Assembly: GCA_900543975.1 (NCBI GenBank)
Contig: UQTI01000094.1
Location: 1-6,573 of the forward strand
Reading direction: 5' to 3'
From: an uncultured Prevotella sp.
GTDB lineage: Bacteria; Bacteroidota; Bacteroidia; Bacteroidales; Bacteroidaceae
DNA length: 6,573 nucleotides
Shown: piece by piece, positions 1 through 6,372 of the stretch
Layout of the letters: every line of letters starts with the position of its first letter
How positions within the stretch are numbered: the stretch's first letter is position 1
The notes under the pieces: model-generated
What the model saw: the letters and a program-made list of their open reading frames with translations, nothing else
The model's database searches: none
Told to the model about the DNA's origin: nothing
Translations under genes and position numbers: made by a program

Positions 1-304
1 CGACGATATTGGGCATCTCGTTCATGCAAGGCCCGCACCAGCTGGCCCAGAAATCAAGAATTGTGATCTTGTGTTTGCGTGCCTCTTCAAGAACGGAGAT
101 GGGGTTGCGGTCAAAATCGGGTACGGAGATGTCGTTAAAGGTGTAGCCGGATGTTTGCCCGTTAGGATCGGTAGATTGCTCTACTTGCTCAGGCTCAGGG
201 TCTGAAAAAAGGGATGCGATAAAATCGCGTCCCTTCATGTTCTGACAAGCCGTGAGCGCGAGGCTCACGGCCGTCAGAATGATTATGTGTTTGCAGTTCT
301 TCAT
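1..304 (-). CDS. TlpA-like thioredoxin-fold lipoprotein (N-terminal part, 3' end outside window)
   Basis: Probable envelope-anchored thiol-disulfide oxidoreductase of the TlpA/ResA/AhpC-TSA type; 101 codons are visible before the window edge. The N-terminus has a Lys, a hydrophobic stretch (about residues 7-16) and a lipobox LTAC with Cys20 as the lipidation site, so a signal-peptidase II lipoprotein is predicted. After a polar, acidic linker (about 22-60), the thioredoxin fold begins, with ILDFWASWCGPC (82-93) giving the WCGPC redox motif at 89-93, followed by MNEMPNIV as in TlpA proteins. The ATG (302-304) lies 7 bases after the prs stop codon, with no room for a promoter, so it is probably co-transcribed with prs. 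The family is clear; the partner protein and exact role (disulfide reduction, isomerisation or peroxide defence) cannot be told from this fragment. Confidence 0.9.
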   Translation of the reverse strand, partial: MKNCKHIIILTAVSLALTACQNMKGRDFIASLFSDPEPEQVEQSTDPNGQTSGYTFNDISVPDFDRNPISVLEEARKHKITILDFWASWCGPCMNEMPNIV

Positions 305-311
305 TGCGTCT

Positions 312-1250
312 TTATACAAGATACTGCGAACTGATGCTTTCGTTGTTCACAACGCGGCGGATGGTCTCGGCAATCATGTCGGCAACCGACAGCTGCTTAA
401 CCTTTGCGCAGCGGTTAGAGTAGGGGATAGAGTCGGTGAAGACAATCTCCTCAAGAGCAGAGTTCTGGACACGCTCTGAAGCGGGACCGCTCATCACACA
501 GTGAGAAGCACAAGCACGAACGCTCTTGGCACCGGCAACCTTCATGATGTCGGCAGCCTTGGTGATGGTTCCTGCTGTGTCGACCATGTCGTCAACAATG
601 ACAACGTTCTTGCCGTTAACATCGCCGATAATCTGCATGCTCTCAACAACATTGGCTCTTGCACGGGTCTTGTTGCAAAGCACCAGTGGGCAGCCAAGAT
701 ACTTGGCGAAGGTGCTGGCACGCTTTGAGCCGCCAACGTCGGGTGATGCTACCACGAGGTCTTTGAGGTGCAGGCTCTGCAGGTAAGGCAGGATAACACC
801 TGAAGCGTAGAGGTGGTCAACGGGTACGTCGAAGAAGCCCTGGATCTGGTCGGCATGGAGGTCCATGGTGATCAGACGGTCGATACCGGCAGCGCTCAGC
901 AGGTCAGCTACAAGCTTTGCGCCGATGCTCACACGCGGTTTGTCTTTTCTGTCCTGACGTGCCCAACCGAAATAAGGAATTACGGCGATGATGTGACGTG
1001 CCGAAGCGCGTTTGGCAGCGTCAATCATGAGCAGAAGCTCCATGAGGTTGTCTGAGTTGGGGAATGTGCTCTGTACGAGGAACACGTCGCGTCCGCGGAT
1101 CGACTCCTCGTAAGATACGGCAAACTCGCCGTCAGAAAATTTAGTTACCACCAGGTTTCCCAGGGGGCATCCCAAACTTGCGCAGATCTTCTCTGCAAGG
1201 TATCTCGTGTTAGTTCCCGAGAACACCAAAAAAGAGTTGTTCGCACTCAT
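312..1250 (-). CDS. prs: Ribose-phosphate pyrophosphokinase (PRPP synthetase)
   Basis: Cytosolic class I enzyme that makes PRPP and AMP from ribose 5-phosphate and ATP, supplying purine, pyrimidine, NAD, histidine and tryptophan synthesis. At 312 residues it has the usual family length. Visible landmarks: FSDGE (38-42), the ATP-binding YFGWARQDRK segment (93-102) with the conserved Arg98-Gln99-Asp100, DLHADQIQGFF (130-140) with the metal/ATP-site His132, the catalytic-loop Lys194 in NKTRARANV, and the PRPP-binding loop VDDMVDTAGT (219-228). All key residues are intact. The ATG at 1248-1250 begins directly before SANNSFLVFSGTN, the normal start of the fold. An 87-base gap separates it from the upstream TenI-like gene, and a lipoprotein gene follows 7 bases downstream. 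Confidence 0.98.
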   Translation of the reverse strand: MSANNSFLVFSGTNTRYLAEKICASLGCPLGNLVVTKFSDGEFAVSYEESIRGRDVFLVQSTFPNSDNLMELLLMIDAAKRASARHIIAVIPYFGWARQDRKDKPRVSIGAKLVADLLSAAGIDRLITMDLHADQIQGFFDVPVDHLYASGVILPYLQSLHLKDLVVASPDVGGSKRASTFAKYLGCPLVLCNKTRARANVVESMQIIGDVNGKNVVIVDDMVDTAGTITKAADIMKVAGAKSVRACASHCVMSGPASERVQNSALEEIVFTDSIPYSNRCAKVKQLSVADMIAETIRRVVNNESISSQYLV

Positions 1251-1287
1251 TTTTTAATCTTTTGATTATGTTGAAAATATAATGTTT

Positions 1288-1317
1288 TAAATCTATAGTC
1301 TTTTGATGGTTTGTTAA
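1288..1317 (-). promoter_or_regulatory. Weak candidate promoter for prs
   Basis: On the minus strand TTA (1315-1317), 19 bases, then TAGATTTA (1288-1295) resembles the Bacteroidetes TTG / TAnnTTTG promoter, with one mismatch in each box. It lies 38 bases before the prs ATG in an AT-rich gap. GTTAACC occurs twice nearby (1313-1319 and 1337-1343), the second copy overlapping the upstream gene's stop. A second AT-rich run (TATATTTT) closer to prs lacks an upstream box. Read-through from the upstream gene is equally possible. Confidence 0.25.
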
Positions 1318-1337
1318 CCGACAGCCTTAACTCTCTG

Positions 1338-1946
1338 TTAACCAATCGTCTTTCTTATCTTCTCAAAATAATTAATGATTTCCTTATAGTCTTTTTGGTT
1401 GTGGATGTCAAACTTGTTCCACAAGTCGCCTCTTATCACCACACCTCCGAAACCAAGGTCTTTGGCTATGCGCATGTTGTCGAGCGTCATGCCTCCCATC
1501 GCATACACCTTCTTGTCTATAAGCCCTTTGTCGGCAGCCTGTTCGAGCTGTTGCATGGTGAAATCTGATTTCTCCTCTGGTGAGCTCACGCTGTTGAAGA
1601 TGTTGTGCAAGAACACCTGGTTGCTGCAACGTTTCATCTCCTTTAGCTGGTCTATGTTTGAGCATGAGCGACCTATGCGTCCTTTATAGCCTTCAGGCTC
1701 CTTTATGCTGGCATCGTCGAGATGTATTCCTGCCAAATCGTATTCCTGCTTTAGGTAGAAATGCTCATGTACGGTGATCTTATCGTAAAAATCGTCGGGC
1801 AAGAGCGTTAGCAAGCGTTCGGCATACATGGGCGATGCTCCTGGCTTATACAGATGCAGGCTGTCCATGCCTTGTTCGAAGAGCGCGGATAGTATTTTGT
1901 CTTCTTCCACAAAGAATGTGGATTTAGTCATTATTACGAGCTTCAT
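1338..1946 (-). CDS. Thiamine phosphate synthase/TenI-like family protein, diverged
   Basis: A 202-residue protein with the TIM-barrel pattern of ThiE/TenI. MKLVIMTK opens strand 1, MDSLHLYKPGAS (27-38) matches the ThiE QLR-K strand, ITVHEHFYLK (57-66) the IND strand, LAGIHLDD (71-78) the GVHLGQ-D segment, GRSCSN (92-97) the G-S-H turn, and VYAMGGMTLDN (147-157) then GGVVIRGDLW (167-176) the phosphate-binding end of the barrel. Several residues that bind pyrimidine pyrophosphate in true ThiE are replaced: the Asn-Asp pair by His-Glu, and Gln/Arg/Lys of the first motif by His31/Tyr33/Pro35. No other thiamine gene is nearby. It may be a TenI-type or otherwise repurposed barrel rather than an active thiamine phosphate synthase. 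It probably has its own promoter (1971-2001), with a short untranslated leader. The family call is fairly safe; the reaction is unknown. Confidence 0.8.
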   Translation of the reverse strand: MKLVIMTKSTFFVEEDKILSALFEQGMDSLHLYKPGASPMYAERLLTLLPDDFYDKITVHEHFYLKQEYDLAGIHLDDASIKEPEGYKGRIGRSCSNIDQLKEMKRCSNQVFLHNIFNSVSSPEEKSDFTMQQLEQAADKGLIDKKVYAMGGMTLDNMRIAKDLGFGGVVIRGDLWNKFDIHNQKDYKEIINYFEKIRKTIG

Positions 1947-1970
1947 CGTCCTATATTTTCAATTTAATTG

Positions 1971-2001
1971 CAAATGTATGAATTTTATCCCAAACATGCA
2001 A
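1971..2001 (-). promoter_or_regulatory. Bacteroidetes-type promoter of the TenI-like gene
   Basis: On the minus strand TTG (1999-2001), exactly 20 bases, then TACATTTG (1971-1978) is a full match to the Bacteroidetes consensus of TTG at about -33 and TAnnTTTG at about -7. Transcription would start near 1964, giving a leader of roughly 18-20 bases before the ATG at 1944-1946. A short AT palindrome, CAATTTAATTG (1960-1970), lies directly after the -7 box at the expected start site. Consensus match and placement are read from the sequence; activity is inferred. Confidence 0.65.
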
Positions 2002-2063
2002 TAGTCTATATGAGAAATTTGTTCTTTTACGGCTCTTTGTTGCCTTTTTGTATGCTTTAAAAA

Positions 2064-2083
2064 GACAAAACGAACGTTTTGTC
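2064..2083. repeat. 20-bp near-perfect palindrome
   Basis: GACAAAACG and its reverse complement CGTTTTGTC are separated by two bases (AA). The site lies 62 bases upstream of the TenI-like promoter's TTG box. It is not GC-rich and has no U-tract in the right place, so it looks more like a possible binding site for a dimeric regulator than a terminator. No regulator gene is in the window. Confidence 0.5.
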
Positions 2084-2102
2084 AAGACTAATTGAGGATT
2101 TT

Positions 2103-2219
2103 TATGGAAGGCAAAAGATGTTTTAAAAAAAGACAAATGATGTTCATGAAAGAGCAAAAGGCGGTCATGAAAGAGCAAAAGGCGGTCAAGAAAGAGCAAA
2201 AGGCGGTCATGAAAAGACC
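2103..2219. repeat. 21-bp minisatellite with decayed flanking copies
   Basis: Three near-identical 21-base units lie head to tail at 2145-2165, 2166-2186 and 2187-2207. The first two are identical; the third differs by one base (AAG for ATG). A partial fourth follows at 2208-2219. The core of each unit is GAAAGAGCAAAAGGCGGT. Leftward, two degenerate copies (about 2104-2122, ATGGAAGGCAAAAGATGTT, and 2124-2144) continue the period at 20-22 bases. Because the unit is a multiple of three, several frames stay open through it. One is a plus-strand frame of 53 codons (ATG 2104, TAA 2263-2265) encoding the heptad MKEQKAV three times; another is a minus-strand frame rich in LLLFHDR. Neither resembles a known protein, so the stretch is annotated as a noncoding repeat. 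Confidence 0.85.
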
Positions 2220-2237
2220 AGTGGGTTATGAAAAGAA

Positions 2238-2315
2238 GATAGAGACAAAAGAGACAACTCTTTAATTGTGAGGCAGTAAAACCGTGATTGAAGAATTGTC
2301 ACTGTTGTCTCTATC
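2238..2315. repeat. Long-loop inverted repeat downstream of tyrA; possible weak terminator
   Basis: GATAGAGACAA (2238-2248) and TTGTCTCTATC (2305-2315) are perfect 11-base inverted arms around a 56-base loop. A competing 8-base pair, GAGACAAC (2251-2258) with GTTGTCTC (2304-2311), uses much of the same right arm; read on the minus strand its 3' arm is followed by TTTT. It lies 35 bases after the tyrA stop codon, so it could end the aromatic operon transcript, but the loop is long for an intrinsic terminator. A one-mismatch direct copy of the right arm, TTGTCTTTATCG (2344-2355), overlaps the tyrA 3' end. No better terminator is seen in 1947-2349. Confidence 0.35.
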
Positions 2316-2349
2316 GCCTTTAAAACGCTGCTTTTGTAACGTCTTGTCT

Positions 2350-3144
2350 TTATCGTTTGATCTCGATATCCTGTTTCACGTTGTTGCGTATCTTGGTGAG
2401 ATAATGCTTCATGCGCTTGGCATCCTTGTTGTCAATGATGTCGAGCAGTTCTTTCAGCTCTGTGCGTATCTGTGCCACAGAGTCGTGGGTGTAGGGGTTG
2501 AACAGAATCTCCTGCAACAAGAAATCGTCCTCGTTGAGCACGCCCTTGGCTATCTGCATGTGGCGCTTGAAGGTGGTGCCTGGCGCGTCTTGGTGCTTCA
2601 TGACAGCCGCAAAGGTGAAAGTGCTGACGAACGGGATGCTCAGCGAGTAGGCCACGGTACGGTCGTGCTCCTCGAACGTGTACTCGTAGATGTTTAATCC
2701 CAACTTGCTGTATAGGTCGCGGAAGAAGATGCGGCCCATATAGTCGCCCTCGCTGATGATGATGGCGTTCTCCTCGCTCAGCTGGTTGAGGTTGGCGAAG
2801 GTCGGGCCAAACATGGGGTGGGTCGAGACATAAGGATGGCCCGTTGTCTCGTAGAATGCCTTCAAGCCTGTCTTTACTGATGATATGTCGCTGATAATGC
2901 AGTCGGGGCGTAGGCTGGGCAACACCTCCTTAAATGCAGAAACGGTGTATTTTACCGTCACGGCATTGATGACGAGGTCAGGGTTAAACTCTTTTATTTC
3001 GTCGAGCTGCGTGAACCGTTGGCAGTTGTATGTGAACCTCATGCGCATGGGGTCTTTCTCATACACCGCCGTTTCGTGTTCGAAGCTGAGCAGGTCAAGA
3101 AAGAAACTTCCCATCTTGCCTGCTCCCAAAACTAATATTCTCAT
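2350..3144 (-). CDS. tyrA: Prephenate dehydrogenase
   Basis: Cytosolic enzyme that oxidatively decarboxylates prephenate to 4-hydroxyphenylpyruvate with NAD(P)+, the tyrosine branch. The 264 residues open with a Rossmann fold: MRILVLGAGKMG holds the dinucleotide motif GAGKMG (7-12), with Glu29 near the end of strand 2. SDISSVK (85-91) and STHPMFGP (107-114) are the TyrA signature, with His109 in the position of the catalytic His. EEHDRTVAYSLSIPF (158-172) starts the helical dimer domain and carries a second conserved His160. It is monofunctional: there is no ACT or chorismate mutase domain, the mutase being fused to DAHP synthase next door. Its ATG lies 5 bases after the stop of the upstream DAHP synthase-mutase gene, so it is the last gene of the operon. 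NAD versus NADP preference is not decided here. Confidence 0.95.
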   Translation of the reverse strand: MRILVLGAGKMGSFFLDLLSFEHETAVYEKDPMRMRFTYNCQRFTQLDEIKEFNPDLVINAVTVKYTVSAFKEVLPSLRPDCIISDISSVKTGLKAFYETTGHPYVSTHPMFGPTFANLNQLSEENAIIISEGDYMGRIFFRDLYSKLGLNIYEYTFEEHDRTVAYSLSIPFVSTFTFAAVMKHQDAPGTTFKRHMQIAKGVLNEDDFLLQEILFNPYTHDSVAQIRTELKELLDIIDNKDAKRMKHYLTKIRNNVKQDIEIKR

Positions 3145-3149
3145 CTAAC

Positions 3150-4214
3150 TTACTTGTTTATGATCTCCATCTGCTGACGTACCGACTCCTCATGCACATG
3201 CTCGAACACCTCTTTTATAAACTCGGGGTCCATGCCGCAGAGAGAACCTTGTGCGCCGCGCTTGTCAAGAATCTCATTGTAACGAGAGGTCTGAAGCACC
3301 GTCATGTTGTGTTCCTTCTTGTATTGGCCAATCTCGCGACACACACGCATGCGCTGTGCCAGGAGGTTCATGAGCTGGTTGTCGAGCTCATCGATCTGCT
3401 TACGGAGCTCATGTATGCCCTCTGTCGTGACCTTCTCGTCGCGGATGACGAGCAGACTGAGTATGTAGTCGAGCACATCGGGCGTTACCTGCTGCTTGGC
3501 GTCGCTCCATGCGTTGTCGGGAGAGCAGTGGCTCTCAACAATCAGACCGTCGAAGCCGAGGTCCATGGCCTGCTGGCAGAGAGGAGCGATGAGCTCGCGA
3601 CGGCCACCTATGTGGCTGGGGTCGCAGATGATCGGCAACTCAGGAATGCGGCGGCGCAGCTCGATAGGAATCTGCCACATCGGCATGTTGCGGTATATCT
3701 TCTTGTCGTAGCTTGAGAAGCCACGGTGTATGGCTGCCAGACGCTTGATGCCTGCCTGGTTGATGCGCTCCATGGCACCAATCCACAGTTCGAGGTCGGG
3801 GTTTACGGGGTTTTTTACAAACACAGGCACGTCCACACCCTTCAAGCTGTCGGCAAGCGCCTGCATGGCAAAGGGGTTGGCGGTGGTGCGGGCACCTACC
3901 CACAGCACGTCGATGCCATACTTAAGAGCCATCTCCACATGCTCAGGTGTGGCCACCTCGGTGGCGGTGAGCATGCCTGTCTCCTTCTTTACCTCTTGCA
4001 TCCAGGGCAGAGCTACCTCGCCGTTGCCCTCAAACCCACCGGGCTTGGTGCGCGGCTTCCATACACCAGCACGGAAGATGTGGCATCCGAGCTTTGCCAG
4101 CTGGCGTGCTGTTTCCATAACCTGTTCCTCTGTCTCTGCCGAGCAAGGGCCGGCGATGACGATGGGACGTTCGTTGTCACTGGGGAGATTAAGCGGTTTG
4201 AGTTCTAATTCCAT
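3150..4214 (-). CDS. Bifunctional DAHP synthase (type I-beta) / chorismate mutase (AroQ)
   Basis: Joins the first step of the shikimate pathway (PEP plus erythrose 4-phosphate to DAHP) to the branch-point step (chorismate to prephenate) in one 354-residue protein. Residues 1-260 are a short I-beta synthase: GPCSAE (22-27), KPRTKPGGFEG (53-63), VKNP (133-136), IHRGFSSY (162-169), DPSHIGG (198-204). Metal ligands expected from the family are all present: Cys24, His201, Glu227, Asp238. Residues 265-354 are an AroQ mutase with Arg271, Arg288, Lys299, Arg311 and Gln348, spaced as Arg11, Arg28, Lys39, Arg51 and Gln88 are in the E. coli mutase domain. The Glu52 counterpart is Tyr312. In the Porphyromonas gingivalis protein of this layout, prephenate binding at the mutase inhibits the synthase, so the same feedback is likely here. 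It sits 26 bases after the aminotransferase gene and 5 before tyrA. Confidence 0.96.
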   Translation of the reverse strand: MELELKPLNLPSDNERPIVIAGPCSAETEEQVMETARQLAKLGCHIFRAGVWKPRTKPGGFEGNGEVALPWMQEVKKETGMLTATEVATPEHVEMALKYGIDVLWVGARTTANPFAMQALADSLKGVDVPVFVKNPVNPDLELWIGAMERINQAGIKRLAAIHRGFSSYDKKIYRNMPMWQIPIELRRRIPELPIICDPSHIGGRRELIAPLCQQAMDLGFDGLIVESHCSPDNAWSDAKQQVTPDVLDYILSLLVIRDEKVTTEGIHELRKQIDELDNQLMNLLAQRMRVCREIGQYKKEHNMTVLQTSRYNEILDKRGAQGSLCGMDPEFIKEVFEHVHEESVRQQMEIINK

Positions 4215-4240
4215 ATTATCTTAGTTTTGTTGTTTATTGT

Positions 4241-5413
4241 TCAGTTAATCATTTTCTTAATTCTTTCCAACGCCTCCTTTATCTTCTCGTCCTTGGCACA
4301 CAGGCTGATGCGTATGTAACGTTGGCCGTTGGAGCCGAAGATAAAGCCTGGGGTAATGAACACGCGGGCCTCGTGGAGCACTTTCTCTGTAAGCTCCTCG
4401 GCGTTGGCATAGTGGTCAGGTATGCGTCCCCATAGGAACATGCCCACCTGTGAGTGGTCGAACGAGCAACCGAGCGTGGTCATGATCTGTTCGGCGATGT
4501 CGCGGCGACGACGGTAGGTCGTGATGTTTGCTTCGTGGTGCCATTCGGGTGTGTTGGTGTTGAACGCCTCGGCGGCAGCGAGCTGTAGACCGCGGAACGT
4601 GCCCGAGTCGATATTGCTCTTTATCTTCAAGATCCACGATATGAACGTGGGGTTGGAGGCGCACATGCCAACACGCCAGCCCGGCATGTTGTGGCTTTTC
4701 GACATAGAGTTGAACTCTATGCAGCAGTCTTTTGCTCTAGGCACCTGCAACAACGACATCGGTTTGTCGTTGAGAATGAACGAGTAGGGGTTGTCGTTAA
4801 CCACCACGATGCCGTGCTTCTTGGCGAACGCCACAAGACGCTCGTAGGTCTCGCGACGGGCGTTGCCGCCTGTCGGCATGTTCGGATAGTTGGTCCACAT
4901 GAGCTTCACGTCGGTGAGGTCCATCTTTTCCAGCTCGTCAAAGTCGGGCTGCCAACCGTTGTCTTCGCGCAGGTTATAATTGATGATCTTTGCACCGAGA
5001 ATCTTGCTCAGCGATGTGTAGGTGGGGTAGCCGGGGTTGGGCACCAGCACCTTCTCGCCTGGGTTGACAAACGCCAAGGTTACATGTAGAATTCCTTCCT
5101 TTGAACCGATAAGGGGCTGAACCTCTGTGTCGGCGTTGAGTTCTACATCATACCAGCGCTTATAGAAGTTGGTCATGGCGTGACGCAGCTCAGGCGTTCC
5201 CATCGTGGGCTGATAGCCGTGGGCGTTGGGTTGTGCTGCTACCTCACATAGCTTCTCTACGGTCTGCTTTGACGGTGGCATGTCGGGTGAACCGATGGCT
5301 AACGATATGATGTCTTTGCCTTCGGCGTTTAGTTTCGCTACTTCTTTCAGCTTGCGGCTGAAGTAATATTCTTGTACTGCCGACACGCGGTCAGCGGGTT
5401 TTATTGTAGTCAT
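4241..5413 (-). CDS. PLP-dependent aminotransferase, class I/II, probably aromatic
   Basis: A fold-type I aminotransferase of 390 residues, the usual length. Visible features: the N-terminal Gly41-Ser-Pro substrate loop, GSKEGI (103-108) for cofactor phosphate, TNYPNMPTG (174-182) with the PLP-ring Asn178, NDNPYSF (206-212) with Asp207 and Tyr210, the Schiff-base Lys239 in SMSKSHNMPGWRVG (236-249), and Arg368 in YIRIS for the substrate carboxylate. Sequence alone cannot separate aspartate, aromatic and LL-diaminopimelate aminotransferases. Its place between pheA and the DAHP synthase-mutase gene suggests that it transaminates phenylpyruvate and hydroxyphenylpyruvate. It starts 98 bases after the pheA stop; that gap is AT-rich with a heptamer array and no recognisable promoter, so expression by read-through from pheA is inferred. 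Confidence 0.93.
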   Translation of the reverse strand: MTTIKPADRVSAVQEYYFSRKLKEVAKLNAEGKDIISLAIGSPDMPPSKQTVEKLCEVAAQPNAHGYQPTMGTPELRHAMTNFYKRWYDVELNADTEVQPLIGSKEGILHVTLAFVNPGEKVLVPNPGYPTYTSLSKILGAKIINYNLREDNGWQPDFDELEKMDLTDVKLMWTNYPNMPTGGNARRETYERLVAFAKKHGIVVVNDNPYSFILNDKPMSLLQVPRAKDCCIEFNSMSKSHNMPGWRVGMCASNPTFISWILKIKSNIDSGTFRGLQLAAAEAFNTNTPEWHHEANITTYRRRRDIAEQIMTTLGCSFDHSQVGMFLWGRIPDHYANAEELTEKVLHEARVFITPGFIFGSNGQRYIRISLCAKDEKIKEALERIKKMIN

Positions 5414-5466
5414 TTTTTTCTATTTTTTATGTGAATAGCCTTGCATTTGGATGTTTCCCTTTTTCC

Positions 5467-5517
5467 TTAATTCTTCACTCTTCACTCTTCACTCTTCGTT
5501 CTTCACTTTCTTCACTC
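5467..5517. repeat. TTCACTC heptamer array overlapping the pheA 3' end
   Basis: TTCACTC occurs three times in perfect tandem (5474-5494), followed by variants TTCGTTC (5495-5501) and TTCACTT (5502-5508), a two-base spacer, and another exact TTCACTC (5511-5517). A degenerate TTAATTC (5467-5473) precedes it. On the coding strand this reads GAGTGAA repeats. The last unit contains the pheA stop codon (minus-strand TGA at 5512-5514) and its final Glu codon, so the array runs into the gene's end. The rest of the pheA-aminotransferase gap is AT-rich with nothing recognised. Confidence 0.85.
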
Positions 5518-6342
5518 TCCCTTATACTCTCCCAATATTTTCATTTCGCTTGTGAGAGGTATTATGGCATCGATGCTTTGGTGATAGCGGGTGATGTTGT
5601 TATAAGTGACATCGACATAGAAAAGATATTCCCATTCGTGACCGATGATGGGGAGCGATTGGATCTTTGTCAGGTTGATGTCGTAGAACGAGAGAATGGT
5701 GAGCACCTTTGACAGACTGCCCTCCTCGTGGGGAACGTTGAACACCAAACTTGCCTTGTCGGCCTTCTCTATGGGGCGTAGGAAATCGGCCTTGTTGGGG
5801 TTGCAGACAACGAGGAAGCGGGTGTAGTTGTGCTTGTTGTCCTCTATGTGGTCTTCCAAAATCTTTAAGCCGTGAAGCTTTGCGGCAGCAGCGTTACAAA
5901 TGGCAGCCCATCCGTGACATTGGTTCTTGGCTATATATTCGGCAGAGCCGGCGGTGTCTTCTGCCTCCACCGCCTTAAGGTCGGGATGGTTAGACAGATA
6001 TTTGCGACATTGCATCAGGGCCACAGGGTGCGAGTGGACTTCGCTGATTGTTGTCCAGTCGTCCTCGGGCAGACAGCAGATGCAGTGATGAATCTGCAAC
6101 TTATGCTCTCCGGCGATGGTGGTGCCAGAGTCGCGCAGCAACTCATAGTTGTGCAGCAGACTTCCTGCGATGGTGTTTTCTATCGCCACCATTCCGATGA
6201 CTGTCGGGTCGCGCTTTATGTTCTCAAACACCTGCTCAAAGGTTGCGCAGCATATTAGCTGTATCTGTTCTCCCTGAAAGTGTTCGTGTGCCGCGATGTC
6301 GTGGAACGACCCGTTGAAGCCCTGTATTGCAATTCTTTTCAT
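5512..6342 (-). CDS. pheA: Prephenate dehydratase with ACT domain
   Basis: Cytosolic enzyme that converts prephenate to phenylpyruvate, the phenylalanine branch. The 276 residues form a monofunctional dehydratase without a chorismate mutase domain. Catalytic-domain motifs: QGFNGSFHD (7-15), VAIENTIAGS (52-61), HSHPVALMQC (103-112), AEDTAGSAEYIA (127-138) and YTRFLVV (173-179), whose Thr174-Arg175-Phe176 is the family's key motif. A C-terminal ACT domain starts near 198 (SLVFNVPHEEGSLSKVL). Its Phe-binding motifs are altered: the usual GAL is GSL (208-210) and the usual ESRP is QSLP (228-231). Feedback inhibition by Phe therefore cannot be assumed. It is the first structural gene after the leader attenuator, with the terminator hairpin 92 bases before its ATG (6340-6342). 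Aminotransferase, DAHP synthase-mutase and tyrA genes follow. Confidence 0.96.
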   Translation of the reverse strand: MKRIAIQGFNGSFHDIAAHEHFQGEQIQLICCATFEQVFENIKRDPTVIGMVAIENTIAGSLLHNYELLRDSGTTIAGEHKLQIHHCICCLPEDDWTTISEVHSHPVALMQCRKYLSNHPDLKAVEAEDTAGSAEYIAKNQCHGWAAICNAAAAKLHGLKILEDHIEDNKHNYTRFLVVCNPNKADFLRPIEKADKASLVFNVPHEEGSLSKVLTILSFYDINLTKIQSLPIIGHEWEYLFYVDVTYNNITRYHQSIDAIIPLTSEMKILGEYKGE

Positions 6343-6372
6343 CTCTCTGTTTCTTTTATCTTTATGTTTCCT

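Noticed and set aside
1951..2199. 82-codon minus-strand ORF rich in LLLFHDR/LLLFHEH
   Set aside because: It is the translation of the 21-bp minisatellite, kept open because the unit is a multiple of three. It spans the predicted promoter of the TenI-like gene and has no recognisable domain.
2103..2219. CRISPR array
   Set aside because: The units are directly adjacent with no unique spacers and the repeat is only 21 bases, so it is a minisatellite.
2284..2697. 137-codon plus-strand ORF
   Set aside because: Mostly antisense to the 3' half of tyrA, with no family motif.
3192..3716. 174-codon plus-strand ORF
   Set aside because: Antisense to the DAHP synthase-mutase gene, whose catalytic residues are all intact; a shadow frame caused by codon bias.
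3726..4224. Two long plus-strand ORFs of 160 and 164 codons
   Set aside because: Both are antisense to the DAHP synthase domain, overlap each other in different frames, and resemble no family.
5414..5466. Promoter directly before the aminotransferase gene
   Set aside because: The stretch is AT-rich, but no TAnnTTTG box with an upstream TTG at 19-21 bases was found on the minus strand.
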